Translations under genes and position numbers: made by a program | Origin: an uncultured Clostridia bacterium | GTDB taxonomy: Bacteria; Bacillota; Clostridia; Oscillospirales; Oscillospiraceae | Reading direction: 5' to 3' | Length of the DNA stretch: 27,359 bases | Assembly: GCA_945487445.1 (NCBI GenBank) | Contig: CALYTU010000008.1 | Span: 1-27,359 of the forward strand | In this document: positions 1 through 8,009 of the stretch, one piece after another | Layout: each line of letters opens with the position of its first letter | Numbering within the stretch: the stretch's first letter is position 1 | Notes under the pieces: model-generated | Told to the model about the DNA's origin: nothing | Database searches by the model: none | The model's input: only the letters and a program-made list of their open reading frames with translations

Positions 1-67
1 TCCGCCTGTGGATATCTTCTCGTTTTCCTGCCATTCCAAACTGCGGAAACTCAAGCAAAAGAAAATC

Positions 68-96
68 TTGAAATATGCGCTGTTCTGTGGTATAGT
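68..96 (+). promoter_or_regulatory. Sigma-A type promoter of pheST
   Basis: TTGAAA at 68-73 and TATAGT at 91-96 are separated by 17 nt, close to the sigma-A consensus. Transcription would begin near 103, leaving a leader of about 40 nt before pheS. That is too short for a T-box, which many Firmicutes use to control pheST. Confidence 0.65.
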
Positions 97-142
97 TTTA
101 ACGATTATGGACCTATCACTTCTATTTGAGGAGAAGATACAC

Positions 143-1171
143 ATGAAAGAGCAACTTGAACGGATCAAGGCCCAGGCCATGCAGGCTTTGCAGGAGGCGA
201 GGGACTCCGCTGAGCTGGAAGCCCTGCGGGTGAAGCTTCTGGGCAAGAAGGGCGAGCTCACGGCCGTCCTGAAAACAATGGGCAAGCTATCCGCCGAGGA
301 GCGTCCCGTCATGGGGCAGCTTGCTAACTCCGTGCGCGCCGCCATTGAGAACCGTCTGGAAAACCGCAAGCAGGAGCTTGCTGCGGCTGCCCTTGAGGCA
401 AAGCTGGCCGCTGAGGCCCTGGATGTCACCGTTCCGGGCTCCGCCCAGGAGTTGGGTCATAAGCACCCCATGTACATCGCGCTGGACGAGGCCAAGGAGA
501 TTTTTATCGGCATGGGCTTTCAGATTTTGGAGGGACCCGAGGTGGAGCTTGCCGACTATAACTTTACCAAGCTCAACACCGAAGAAGGACATCCTGCAAG
601 GGATTGGTCCGACACCTTCTATTTAAAAGAGGATAGCTCCGTTCTTTTGAGGACCCAGACCTCTCCCATGCAGATCCGCGCCATGGAGGCCGTCAAACAC
701 CCGCCGATCCGCATCCTTGCTCCGGGCCGCGTCTACCGGAAGGACGAGGTGGACGCCACCCACTCTCCCATGTTTCATCAAATTGAGGGTCTGGTCATCG
801 ACAAGGGCATCACTATGGCCGATCTGAAGGGGACCCTGCAGACTCTTGTCAAATCCCTTTACGGAGAGGACAGCGTGGTCCGCTTCCGGCCCCACCACTT
901 CCCCTTCACCGAGCCCAGCTGCGAGGTGGACGTCCAGTGCTTCAAGTGCCACGGCGCCGGATGCCCCACCTGCAAGGGCGAGGGCTGGATTGAGCTGCTG
1001 GGTGCGGGAATGGTCCACCCGAAGGTTTTGGAGGGCTGCGGCATTGATCCTAACGTCTACTCCGGTTTCGCTTTCGGCATCGGTCTGGAGCGCATGGCAA
1101 TGCGCCGATTCCAGATCTCCGATTTACGGCTGATCTTCGAAAATGACGTCCGCTTCCTGCGGCAATTCTAA
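143..1171 (+). CDS. pheS: Phenylalanine--tRNA ligase alpha subunit
   Basis: Catalytic subunit of the cytosolic alpha2beta2 phenylalanyl-tRNA synthetase, which charges tRNA-Phe. The predicted protein is 342 aa, the usual length. An N-terminal coiled-coil region of about 85 residues (tRNA-binding in the family) precedes a class II catalytic core. Visible core motifs are HPARDWSDTFYL, LLRTQTSPMQIR, the motif-2 region GRVYRKDEVDATHSPMFHQ, and motif 3 GFAFGIGLERMAM near the C-terminus. A CxxC..CxxC knuckle (CFKCHGAGCPTC) sits before the WIELLGAGMVHP motif, as is common in clostridial PheS. The reading frame is open to position 8, but the ATG at 143 is chosen because GAGGAGA lies just upstream and homologous proteins begin there. 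pheT follows 18 nt downstream. Confidence 0.97.
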   Translation: MKEQLERIKAQAMQALQEARDSAELEALRVKLLGKKGELTAVLKTMGKLSAEERPVMGQLANSVRAAIENRLENRKQELAAAALEAKLAAEALDVTVPGSAQELGHKHPMYIALDEAKEIFIGMGFQILEGPEVELADYNFTKLNTEEGHPARDWSDTFYLKEDSSVLLRTQTSPMQIRAMEAVKHPPIRILAPGRVYRKDEVDATHSPMFHQIEGLVIDKGITMADLKGTLQTLVKSLYGEDSVVRFRPHHFPFTEPSCEVDVQCFKCHGAGCPTCKGEGWIELLGAGMVHPKVLEGCGIDPNVYSGFAFGIGLERMAMRRFQISDLRLIFENDVRFLRQF

Positions 1172-1189
1172 GGAAGGAGGCAGTTGAAT

Positions 1190-3574
1190 ATGAATATCTC
1201 CAGAAAATGGCTCAAAGAATTTGTTGAGATCACGGCCTCTGACCGGGAATACGCTGAAATCATGACGATTGCCGGGCAGAAGGTGGAGACAACCACCCGC
1301 CTGGACGCGGAAATCAAAAACGTCAGAGTGGGCAGAGTTCTGTCCATCGTCCGGCATGAAAACTCCGATCACATGTGGGTCTGCCAGATCGACGTGGGCG
1401 AAGCCGAGCCCGTTCAGATCGTAACCGGCGCGCAGAACGTCCGGGAGGGCGATCTGGTCCCCGCAGCATTGCACAATTCCCATTTGGCAGGCGGCGTCCA
1501 CATCACCAAGGGAAAGCTCCGTGGCGTCGCGTCTAACGGGATGCTCTGCTCTATTCAGGAGCTTGGTCTCACCAAAAACGATTATCCTGACGCCTGTGAC
1601 GACGGAATCTGGATTCTCAACAACGAAGGTGTCACGGTCGGTCAGGACCTCAACGAGGTCATCGGCAACGACGATGCGATAGTGGAATTTGAGATTACCA
1701 ACAACCGTCCGGACTGTTACAGTCTGATCGGCCTGGCCAGGGAAACCGCGGCTGCGTTCAACGTCCCCCTCAAGCTCCATGAGCCTGTGGTGAAGGGCGG
1801 CGGGCCCGGCGTGCTGCCTGAGCTTTTGGATGTGGAAACGCCGGACCCGGACCTCTGCCTGCGCTACACGGCACGCATGGTTCGGAATGTGAGGATCGGC
1901 CCCTCCCCCAAGTGGATGCGCCAGCGTCTTCGCGCAGCCGGAATCCGTCCCATCAATAACATTGTGGACATTACCAATTATGTCATGGTGGAGTATGGCC
2001 AGCCCATGCACGCTTTTGACTACCGCTACGTTAGCGGCGGCAGGATTATTGTCCGCCGCGCGGGCGAGGACCAGGCCCTCACAACCCTGGACGGGATCGT
2101 GCGGAAGTTGACCCCCGATATGCTGGTCATCGCCGACGAGACCCGTCCTGTGGGTCTGGCTGGCATCATGGGCGGCGAGAATTCCGAGATTGCCTCAGAT
2201 ACGGTGGACGTGGTCTTTGAGTCCGCGAACTTTGACGGCACCTCCATCCGCAAGACGGCGCTGGCACTGGGCATGCGCACAGAAGCCTCTGCCAAGTTTG
2301 AAAAGAACATCGACCCCATGCTGACCCTGCCCGCGGTGAACCGCGCCTGCGAGTTGGTGGAGCTTCTGGGCGCAGGCGAGGTACTTGATGGCGTCATTGA
2401 CATCATCAATTACGTTCCCAACCCCGTCGTGCTCCCCCTGGAACCTGAGAAAATCAATGCGCTTCTGGGCACCCGGATCTCCGCGGACGATATGATAGAC
2501 TACCTGCGCCGCGAACAGATTTCCGTTGAAAACGGAATGATCCAGGTCCCCTCCTGGCGGCCCGACCTGCGGAGAATGGCTGATATTGCAGAAGAGGTCG
2601 CTCGGTTCTACGGATACAATGAGATTCCCACCACCCTGATGCGTGGGGCAACCACGCGCGGCGGCTACTCCCACAGTCAGAAACTTGAGAACAAGGCCGG
2701 CGCAGCGGCGCGTGCCTTGGGCTACAGTGAGATTATCACTTATTCCTTTGTCTCCCCCAGCGGCATGGACCTGATCCGCGCGCCTCAAGACGATAAGCGC
2801 CGCAATCAGCTCAAGCTGCTCAATCCCCTGGGCGAGGACACCTCGGTTATGCGCACCACCGGTATCCCCTCCATGCTGGATATTCTGGCGCGGAACTTCG
2901 CCTTTCACAACAAGGCAGCACGGCTTTACGAGCTTGCGAAGATTTACCTGCCTGTAGAGGGCGAAGCCCTGCCAAGCGAGCCCAAACTGCTGATGCTGGG
3001 CAGCTACGGGACCGAGGAGAGCTTCTATACGCTCAAGGGCGCAGTGGAAGGCATCCTCTCCCAGCTCAACACCCTGCCAGCCCGCTTTGAGGCCGTCACG
3101 GACGATCCCACCTACCATCCCGGCCGCTGTGCGGCCCTCACTGTGGGCAGCAGACGGATCGGTCTGCTCGGACAAATTCATCCCCTTGTCGTGAAGAATT
3201 ACGGCATGGACTGCGAGGTCTACTGTGCCGAGTTGAATTTCACCGAGCTGATGTCCGTTCTCGCCCCGGAGAAGACCTTCCGCGCTCTCCCCCGCTTCCC
3301 TGCCTCGAGCCGTGATCTGGCCGTTGTCTGCGCTGAAGGCGTCACAGTCGGCGCGCTGGAGGAGACCATCACAGGCGCTGCGGGCAAGCTTTTGAAAGAG
3401 GTCCGGGTCTTTGATATCTACCGCGGAGTCGGCATTCTGCCCGGCAGGAAGAGCGTAGCCTTTTCCCTGACCTTTCGTGCCGACGACCGTACCCTGACCG
3501 ACGCCGACATTGAGCCCGCCATGGACCGCGTGCTGAAGGCGTTGGAACAAGAGCTGAACGCAGTCAGAAGATAA
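1190..3574 (+). CDS. pheT: Phenylalanine--tRNA ligase beta subunit
   Basis: Beta subunit of phenylalanyl-tRNA synthetase, 794 aa, giving the full bacterial architecture. It has an N-terminal EMAP/tRNA-binding domain (about residues 40-150), B3/B4 editing domain (about 210-390, with RPINNIVDITNYVM and GLAGIMGG), B5 domain (about 400-475), the catalytic-like core, and a C-terminal ferredoxin-fold anticodon-binding domain (about 700-794, FPASSRDLAVV). An in-frame TTG at 1184 is also possible. ATG 1190 is preferred because it lies 9 nt after the AAGGAGG at 1174-1180, whereas 1184 is only 3 nt away, and because the protein then begins MNISRKWLKEF like its family. It is co-transcribed with pheS and has no defects. 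Confidence 0.97.
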   Translation: MNISRKWLKEFVEITASDREYAEIMTIAGQKVETTTRLDAEIKNVRVGRVLSIVRHENSDHMWVCQIDVGEAEPVQIVTGAQNVREGDLVPAALHNSHLAGGVHITKGKLRGVASNGMLCSIQELGLTKNDYPDACDDGIWILNNEGVTVGQDLNEVIGNDDAIVEFEITNNRPDCYSLIGLARETAAAFNVPLKLHEPVVKGGGPGVLPELLDVETPDPDLCLRYTARMVRNVRIGPSPKWMRQRLRAAGIRPINNIVDITNYVMVEYGQPMHAFDYRYVSGGRIIVRRAGEDQALTTLDGIVRKLTPDMLVIADETRPVGLAGIMGGENSEIASDTVDVVFESANFDGTSIRKTALALGMRTEASAKFEKNIDPMLTLPAVNRACELVELLGAGEVLDGVIDIINYVPNPVVLPLEPEKINALLGTRISADDMIDYLRREQISVENGMIQVPSWRPDLRRMADIAEEVARFYGYNEIPTTLMRGATTRGGYSHSQKLENKAGAAARALGYSEIITYSFVSPSGMDLIRAPQDDKRRNQLKLLNPLGEDTSVMRTTGIPSMLDILARNFAFHNKAARLYELAKIYLPVEGEALPSEPKLLMLGSYGTEESFYTLKGAVEGILSQLNTLPARFEAVTDDPTYHPGRCAALTVGSRRIGLLGQIHPLVVKNYGMDCEVYCAELNFTELMSVLAPEKTFRALPRFPASSRDLAVVCAEGVTVGALEETITGAAGKLLKEVRVFDIYRGVGILPGRKSVAFSLTFRADDRTLTDADIEPAMDRVLKALEQELNAVRR

Positions 3575-3589
3575 GGCGACATTGCACGA

Positions 3590-3607
3590 AGGCGTCCTTC
3601 GACGCCT
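3590..3607 (+). other. Short hairpin in the pheT-degV gap
   Basis: AGGCGTC and GACGCCT form a 7-bp stem with a CTTC loop. No T-tract follows, so it is not a convincing intrinsic terminator. It may be an mRNA-processing or attenuating structure within one transcript. Confidence 0.35.
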
Positions 3608-3650
3608 CCATGCGAACCGATTATGATACCCTTAAAAGAGGAGAAACGCA

Positions 3651-4496
3651 ATGAAACCCTACATCATCAGTGCTGACAGCACCCTGGACATGCCCGAGGA
3701 GCTCTTAAAGAAATATGACATCCGGGTTATTCCCAGTTATGTGACCATGGGCGATCAGACCGTGGACGACTGGCCGGACCTGACCCAAAAGGAGCTTTTG
3801 GACTATGTTCGCGCCAGCGGCCAGTTGGCCAAGACCAGCGCAGCCAATCCCGACGACTATGAAAAGTGGTTCCGCAAGCTCACCGCCGAGGGCCGTCCCG
3901 TGATCCATGTTGCCAAGAGCGGCGGGGTCTCCTCCTGTTATCAAAATGCCTGTATGGCTGCTCAAGAGGTTGGGAACGTCTGGGTTGTGGACTCCAAAAG
4001 CCTGGCCGGCGGTACCAGCCTGACCATTCTTGCCGCCCTGAAAACCGATTTGGAGGATCCCGCCGCTGTAGCCGGCTTTATGGAGGCCTACCGCGAGCGG
4101 ATCGACGGCAGCTTCATCATCGAGACCGTAGAATTCTTGCACAAGGGTGGCCGCTGCTCCACCGTGGCTGCTCTGGGAGCCAACATCCTCAAGCTTCGCC
4201 CGGAGATTGTCTTTGAAGACGGCATGATGCACGTGGGGAAAAAGTACCGGGGCGTCTACCGCAAGTGCGTCTATGAGTTTTTGAATGATCAGCTTGCCAA
4301 GCTGGACCGCTATGAGACAAACCTTGTCTACATGACGCATACGGTGCAGGACCCCGCCTTTTTGGACGAGCTGAAGGCCTATGTCCGGGAAAAGACCGGT
4401 TGCAGGGAGCTCATCGAATACCCTGCCTGCTCCGCCATCTCTACCCACTGCGGACCAAATACGTTTGGACTGTTTTTTGTCCGAAAGGTAAAATAA
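3651..4496 (+). CDS. DegV-family fatty-acid-binding protein
   Basis: DegV/FakB family cytosolic protein, 281 aa, the usual size. Family members bind a single fatty acid, and FakB-type members present it to the kinase FakA for phosphorylation. Here no fakA is adjacent, so the partner is unknown. Seen: N-terminal IISADSTLDMPEE (family DSxxD motif), LAKTSAANPDDY at the position of the usual TSQPS, the serine/glycine loop SGGVSSCYQNA, and the C-terminal STHCGPNTFGLFF, equivalent to the AHxGPG signature. The change from TSQPS to TSAANP and the cysteines around the binding loops are departures from the common pattern. A GAGGAGA ribosome-binding site precedes the ATG. It is 76 nt after pheT and may be read through from it. 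Family assignment is firm; the ligand is not known. Confidence 0.9.
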   Translation: MKPYIISADSTLDMPEELLKKYDIRVIPSYVTMGDQTVDDWPDLTQKELLDYVRASGQLAKTSAANPDDYEKWFRKLTAEGRPVIHVAKSGGVSSCYQNACMAAQEVGNVWVVDSKSLAGGTSLTILAALKTDLEDPAAVAGFMEAYRERIDGSFIIETVEFLHKGGRCSTVAALGANILKLRPEIVFEDGMMHVGKKYRGVYRKCVYEFLNDQLAKLDRYETNLVYMTHTVQDPAFLDELKAYVREKTGCRELIEYPACSAISTHCGPNTFGLFFVRKVK

Positions 4497-4511
4497 TTTC
4501 CAAGAATTGTC

Positions 4512-4540
4512 TTTACAAATCCCGCTAAATGGGGTATGAT
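4512..4540 (+). promoter_or_regulatory. Sigma-A type promoter of ireB
   Basis: TTTACA at 4512-4517 and TATGAT at 4535-4540 with a 17-nt spacer. It lies between the degV stop and ireB, so ireB can be expressed on its own. Confidence 0.7.
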
Positions 4541-4569
4541 AAAGAAAATGCATAAAGGAGGTTGGCCCT

Positions 4570-4815
4570 ATGGAAGACCATACTATCAAATACCGCGTTC
4601 CCTCGGAGGATCATGAGGAAATGAAGCGGATTCTTGCGTCCGTCTATACCTCGCTCACCGAGAAGGGCTACAATCCCATCAACCAGATCGTTGGCTACCT
4701 CCTCTCCGAGGACCCCACCTATATCACCAACCATAACAACGCCAGAGCGATGATCTGCCGTCTGGACCGGGACGAGCTGCTCTCCGAGCTGGTGCGCCAC
4801 TATCTGTTCGCCTGA
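4570..4815 (+). CDS. ireB: IreB family regulatory phosphoprotein (UPF0297)
   Basis: Small cytosolic protein of 81 aa, near full family length, matching the UPF0297/IreB family end to end: the N-terminal region carries TIKYRVP, followed by YTSLTEKGYNPINQIVGYLLSEDPTYI and NNARAMICRLDRDELLSELVRHYL. In Enterococcus the family member is phosphorylated on threonine by the PASTA kinase IreK and negatively modulates cephalosporin resistance and cell-envelope stress. In many Firmicutes it neighbours alaS and ruvX, but not here. The start is supported by AAAGGAGG at 4554-4561. It has its own promoter and a strong terminator, so it looks monocistronic. Family is secure; the role in this organism is inferred. 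Confidence 0.92.
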   Translation: MEDHTIKYRVPSEDHEEMKRILASVYTSLTEKGYNPINQIVGYLLSEDPTYITNHNNARAMICRLDRDELLSELVRHYLFA

Positions 4816-4842
4816 TCCGGTCCCTCTGTTTCAGACAACGCG

Positions 4843-4871
4843 GGGAGCCTGCGCCGCAGGCTCCCTGTTTT
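4843..4871 (+). terminator. Intrinsic terminator after ireB
   Basis: A perfect 10-bp stem (GGGAGCCTGC at 4843-4852, GCAGGCTCCC at 4856-4865) with a 3-nt loop is followed by TGTTTTG. It lies 27 nt after the ireB stop. Up to the next promoter at 5027 I see only AT-rich sequence with no gene. Confidence 0.85.
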
Positions 4872-5026
4872 GTTCGCCCCGGCAATTCCATGTTCTCCGC
4901 CGGGTTATGCTGTTTTTCATACGTACCCCGCTTTCCTTCTTTCCCTGCAGCAACGTCATCTGGACCTAATTTTACCCCGAATTAAGAATTTTTTCGTAAT
5001 ATTTTGTGAATTTTATGTTCCAGGGG

Positions 5027-5055
5027 TTGACAAACTCATATCAATGAGTTACAAT
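5027..5055 (+). promoter_or_regulatory. Promoter with a palindrome filling the spacer
   Basis: TTGACA at 5027-5032 and TACAAT at 5050-5055 are separated by exactly 17 nt. The spacer is almost entirely an inverted repeat, AACTCAT (5033-5039), ATCA, ATGAGTT (5044-5050), whose last base is the first of the -10. This geometry suggests an operator for a dimeric repressor or a MerR-type regulator. No candidate regulator is encoded nearby. Confidence 0.65.
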
Positions 5056-5085
5056 TTGATTACATTTCCAACAAGGAGGTGCTCC

Positions 5086-5373
5086 ATGGCTGAACAAAAC
5101 GGCCTGACGTACAAGGGACATCCCTTGATGCGGAAGGACAACATGGTTTATTACGGCTCCATGGCCGACAAATGCATCGTCATCATGCAGATCCTGGAGT
5201 CCAAAGATTTTCAGGACATGAGCCTGGCGACTAAGGTTTCGGTGCAGCTGCAGCTCACCGATCAGACCGTCCGTCCAAAGGAACGGGTCCTGAAATCGAG
5301 TGTGAAGGAAGGCTTCTACGCAGCGCTTGACGTTGGCTGCGTTTGGCTCGAAAGAGCCTTAGCCTCCAAATGA
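5086..5373 (+). CDS. Conserved small protein of unknown function
   Basis: 95-aa soluble protein. I recognise the general pattern (YKGHPLMRKDNMVYYG near the N-terminus, GFYAALDVGCVWLERAL at the C-terminus) as a small conserved protein of clostridia, but no function is known to me. It has no signal peptide, membrane segment or metal motif, and is predicted to be a compact alpha/beta protein. The frame is open from 4870, but the ATG at 5086 is chosen because AAGGAGGT lies at 5073-5080 and the promoter at 5027-5055 is just upstream. The gene ends 19 nt before the NlpC/P60 gene, so the two are probably one operon ending at the terminator at 6455-6489. Confidence 0.8.
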   Translation: MAEQNGLTYKGHPLMRKDNMVYYGSMADKCIVIMQILESKDFQDMSLATKVSVQLQLTDQTVRPKERVLKSSVKEGFYAALDVGCVWLERALASK

Positions 5374-5392
5374 TCGGAAAGCGAGGGTACAT

Positions 5393-6442
5393 ATGAAACG
5401 ACTGACTACCAGATTGATCATCCTGATCTTGACCTTCTCCATGCTGGCGGGCTTTGCGCTCCCCGCACAGGCCACTGAGCTGAAAACCGGCATTGGTGTG
5501 GTCACCGCCTCCTCTCTGCGGCTGCGCGCGAAGGCATCCAAAGACAGCGAGATTCTTGCCACCGCTGTTGGCGGCGACAGCGTGGTCATCATCCGTGAGG
5601 TCGGCGACTGGTATCTCGTCAACTATAATCTTGAGATCGGCTACATGTATAAGGACTACGTCGAGTTCAACGAACGCAAGAACGTGAAGCTCGGCTACGC
5701 TATGTTCGATACCGGCTGCAATGTTCGTCAGGGTCCCGGCACCGAATCCGGCATCGTGGCCCAGGCGCCCAAGGGCGAGACCTGCTTCATCATCGGCTTT
5801 AACTGCGGCTGGTACAAGGTCTCCTTCAACGGCGAAATCGGTTATGTCCGGTCAGACCTGTTAACGCTTCTGGAGCTTCCCTACTCCAACTTCGGCAGTA
5901 AGGGAAACACCTACAAAGAATCCGGCAGCAGCGAAAAGTCTTCGTCCGGCTCCAAGTCCTCTCGCAGCTCCGGCTCTTCCAGCCGTTCCAGCCGAACTTC
6001 GACTACAAACAGCTCCAGTTCCTCTGCAGGTTCTTCCGCCAGTTCCAACACCTCGGAAACCAGCCTGGGTGAGCGCGTTGCCGCTTACGCCCAGCAGTTC
6101 AAGGGGTACCGTTATGTTTATGGCGGCGCGTCCCCTTCCGGCTTTGACTGCTCGGGTATGGTCTACTACATCTACCGGCAGTTTGGCTATAACGTGGGTC
6201 GCACCAGCACCGCCCAGTACAACAACGGCTATTCCCATGTCAGCCGCGGCAATCTAAAGGTTGGCGATATTGTCCTTTTCGAGCGGACATACACGGCAAG
6301 CACACCTGCCACACACTCCGGCATCTACATCGGCAACGGCAACTTTATCCATGCCGCCAATTCCCGGCTCGGCGTGATTGTCTCGAGTCTGGACAACGAT
6401 TACTACGCCTCTCGCTTCCTTTGCGGCGTACGAATCGGCTGA
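5393..6442 (+). CDS. Secreted SH3b/NlpC-P60 peptidoglycan endopeptidase
   Basis: 349-aa exported cell-wall hydrolase. NlpC/P60 enzymes cleave peptide stems, typically D-gamma-Glu-mDAP bonds. Layout: signal peptide 1-28 (cleavage near AQA-TE), two bacterial SH3 domains (about 34-95 and 100-160, each with a LRLRAKAS or CNVRQGPG motif) that usually bind peptidoglycan, a serine-rich low-complexity linker (about 176-223), and a C-terminal NlpC/P60 domain from about 226. The catalytic Cys253 is in FDCSG, His308 in THSGIYIG and the third polar residue His320 in FIHAAN, so the triad is intact. The ATG at 5393 follows a weak purine-rich site, GCGAGGG. It is likely co-transcribed with the 95-aa gene upstream. 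The division, daughter-cell-separation or sporulation role is not determined by the sequence. Confidence 0.93.
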   Translation: MKRLTTRLIILILTFSMLAGFALPAQATELKTGIGVVTASSLRLRAKASKDSEILATAVGGDSVVIIREVGDWYLVNYNLEIGYMYKDYVEFNERKNVKLGYAMFDTGCNVRQGPGTESGIVAQAPKGETCFIIGFNCGWYKVSFNGEIGYVRSDLLTLLELPYSNFGSKGNTYKESGSSEKSSSGSKSSRSSGSSSRSSRTSTTNSSSSSAGSSASSNTSETSLGERVAAYAQQFKGYRYVYGGASPSGFDCSGMVYYIYRQFGYNVGRTSTAQYNNGYSHVSRGNLKVGDIVLFERTYTASTPATHSGIYIGNGNFIHAANSRLGVIVSSLDNDYYASRFLCGVRIG

Positions 6443-6454
6443 TTTCAAATTATA

Positions 6455-6489
6455 ACCCGGTATTCATTTGAATGCCGGGTATTTTTTTT
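6455..6489 (+). terminator. Intrinsic terminator after the NlpC/P60 gene
   Basis: An 11-bp stem (6455-6465 pairing with 6470-6480, one G-T pair) has a 4-nt loop and is followed by a run of eight T residues at 6482-6489. It lies 12 nt after the NlpC/P60 stop and separates it from spoVAD. Confidence 0.93.
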
Positions 6490-6537
6490 CGCGTCGAGGG
6501 AACACTATGGAAAAAACAGGTTGAGAGGAGTCAAGGC

Positions 6538-7554
6538 ATGGATACACTACATCGCGGGAAGCAAAGCATCATCTTTCCGGAACGGCCGGTTCTGTCGGCC
6601 TGGGCATCTGTGGTAGGAAAAATGGAGGGGGAAGGTCCCCTTGGAAAGGCCTATGACCGTGTGGTGCAAGACGGCAAATTCGGGGAAAAGACCTGGGAGC
6701 AGGCGGAAACAAAATTTCAGCAGACCGCCCTGGAGCTGATTTTGCAAAAGGCGGGTCTGGAACGAAACAAGCTGGATCTGGTTTTTTCCGGAGATCTTTT
6801 GAACCAGTGCGTCGGTTCAAGCTTCGCCCTTCGATGGACTGGCCTGCCTGCTCTGGGGCTATACGGCGCCTGCTCCACCATGGCTGAAGGTTTGCTGTTG
6901 GCCGGTGCGGCGGTTAACGCGGGTTATGCGGAACGGGTTGCGGCCCTGTCCTCCTCACACTTCGCCGCTGCAGAGCGGCAATACCGCTTTCCGCTTGCCT
7001 ATGGCGGACAGCGTACGCCAACGGCACAATGGACGGTTACAGGCGCGGGCGCCGTGCTGACGGTCCGGAACGGAAAAGGCCCAGCACTGACCGCTGCCAC
7101 GGTGGGAACCGTGGAAGACAAGGGCATTACCGACGCCAACAACATGGGCGCTGCCATGGCCTGGGCAGCCTACCGAACGATTCGGACTCATTTGGAGGAC
7201 CTCGGGCGAAACGCAGAGGACTATGATTTGATCGTGACCGGAGACCTCGGCAAGCTGGGCAGCGATCTGGTGCGGGAGTTCTTCGCCGGAGACGGCGTGG
7301 ATCTGGGCGATCGCTATACCGACTGCGGCGTGATGATCTTCGATCCCACGCAACAGGATGTCCACTGCGGCGGCTCCGGTGCGGGATGCAGCGCAGCCGT
7401 GCTGTCGGCAGATCTTCTTCCATCGCTGATGACCGGAAAATACAGACGCATTCTCTTTTGCGGAACCGGCGCCCTGCTCTCCCCCACCACCGCACAGCAA
7501 AATCGCAGCATTCCGGCCGTCTGCCATGCGGTTGCCATTGAAAAAAATATCTGA
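6538..7554 (+). CDS. spoVAD: Stage V sporulation protein AD
   Basis: 338-aa SpoVAD with a thiolase-like fold. It is part of the SpoVA complex in the inner spore membrane that takes up Ca-dipicolinic acid during sporulation and releases it in germination; SpoVAD is the DPA-binding subunit. Family signatures seen are GACSTMAEGL, SSSHFAAAERQYRFP, YGGQRTPTAQWTVTGAGA, VTGDLGKLGS and the C-terminal CGTGALLSPTTAQQ. The length is normal. The frame is open from 6472, inside the upstream terminator, so the ATG at 6538 with GAGAGGAG upstream is used. spoVAE follows 35 nt later. No clear sigma-G promoter was recognised in the 48 nt between the terminator and the start. An adjacent spoVAC, normally just upstream, is absent. 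Confidence 0.95.
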   Translation: MDTLHRGKQSIIFPERPVLSAWASVVGKMEGEGPLGKAYDRVVQDGKFGEKTWEQAETKFQQTALELILQKAGLERNKLDLVFSGDLLNQCVGSSFALRWTGLPALGLYGACSTMAEGLLLAGAAVNAGYAERVAALSSSHFAAAERQYRFPLAYGGQRTPTAQWTVTGAGAVLTVRNGKGPALTAATVGTVEDKGITDANNMGAAMAWAAYRTIRTHLEDLGRNAEDYDLIVTGDLGKLGSDLVREFFAGDGVDLGDRYTDCGVMIFDPTQQDVHCGGSGAGCSAAVLSADLLPSLMTGKYRRILFCGTGALLSPTTAQQNRSIPAVCHAVAIEKNI

Positions 7555-7589
7555 CACTTGAAAATGATCGGTGAAACAGAGGTAATTAT

Positions 7590-7943
7590 ATGGATTATAT
7601 TAAAGCATTTCTGATTGGCGGATTCATCTGCACAATCTGCCAGATTTTGATTGACAAAACAGCGTTGACGCCGGCTCGGATTTTGACGGGGTGCGTGGTG
7701 ACGGGAGTCGTTCTCGGCGCAGTCGGGCTCTATCCTCCGCTGGCAGACTGGGCTGGCGCCGGAGCGACGGTTCCATTGACGGGGTTCGGCAACGTCCTGG
7801 CGAAGGGCACCCGGGAGGCCGTGGCAAAGGACGGGCTGCTCGGCGCTCTGACCGGACCCCTGGCCGCCGCCTCCTGCGGCGTCACAGCCGCCGTTCTGTT
7901 CGGAGCGTTGGCCGCGCTGGTTTTCCCTTCACGGGAGAAATAG
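7590..7943 (+). CDS. spoVAE: Stage V sporulation protein AE (SpoVAEb)
   Basis: 117-aa integral membrane protein of the SpoVAC/SpoVAEb family. Characteristic segments are AFLIGGFICTICQILIDKT, TPARILTG, GATVPLTGFGNVLAKGTREAV and the glycine/alanine-rich C-terminal helices; three to four transmembrane helices are predicted. It is a component of the SpoVA DPA channel with SpoVAD and SpoVAC. The length fits SpoVAEb, about 115 aa, rather than the longer SpoVAC. It starts 35 nt after spoVAD behind GAGG and is probably co-transcribed. After the stop, a small inverted repeat (ACGATT/AATCGT, 7955-7974) precedes the ABC-exporter promoter; there is no T-tract. Confidence 0.92.
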   Translation: MDYIKAFLIGGFICTICQILIDKTALTPARILTGCVVTGVVLGAVGLYPPLADWAGAGATVPLTGFGNVLAKGTREAVAKDGLLGALTGPLAAASCGVTAAVLFGALAALVFPSREK

Positions 7944-7980
7944 TGCGAAAACTGACGATTAAAAACGGAATCGTTCCAAA

Positions 7981-8009
7981 TTGACATTTCCCTCCTCGTG
8001 TGATAAAAT
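7981..8009 (+). promoter_or_regulatory. Sigma-A promoter of the ABC exporter
   Basis: TTGACA at 7981-7986 and TAAAAT at 8004-8009 with a 17-nt spacer form a near-consensus promoter ending 27 nt before the ATG. Confidence 0.8.

Noticed and set aside
1..142. T-box leader for pheST
   Set aside because: The promoter at 68-96 leaves only about 40 nt of leader and no T-box sequence is visible.
2195..3550. Long minus-strand open frame opposite pheT
   Set aside because: Antisense shadow of pheT; no recognisable protein motifs or start signals.
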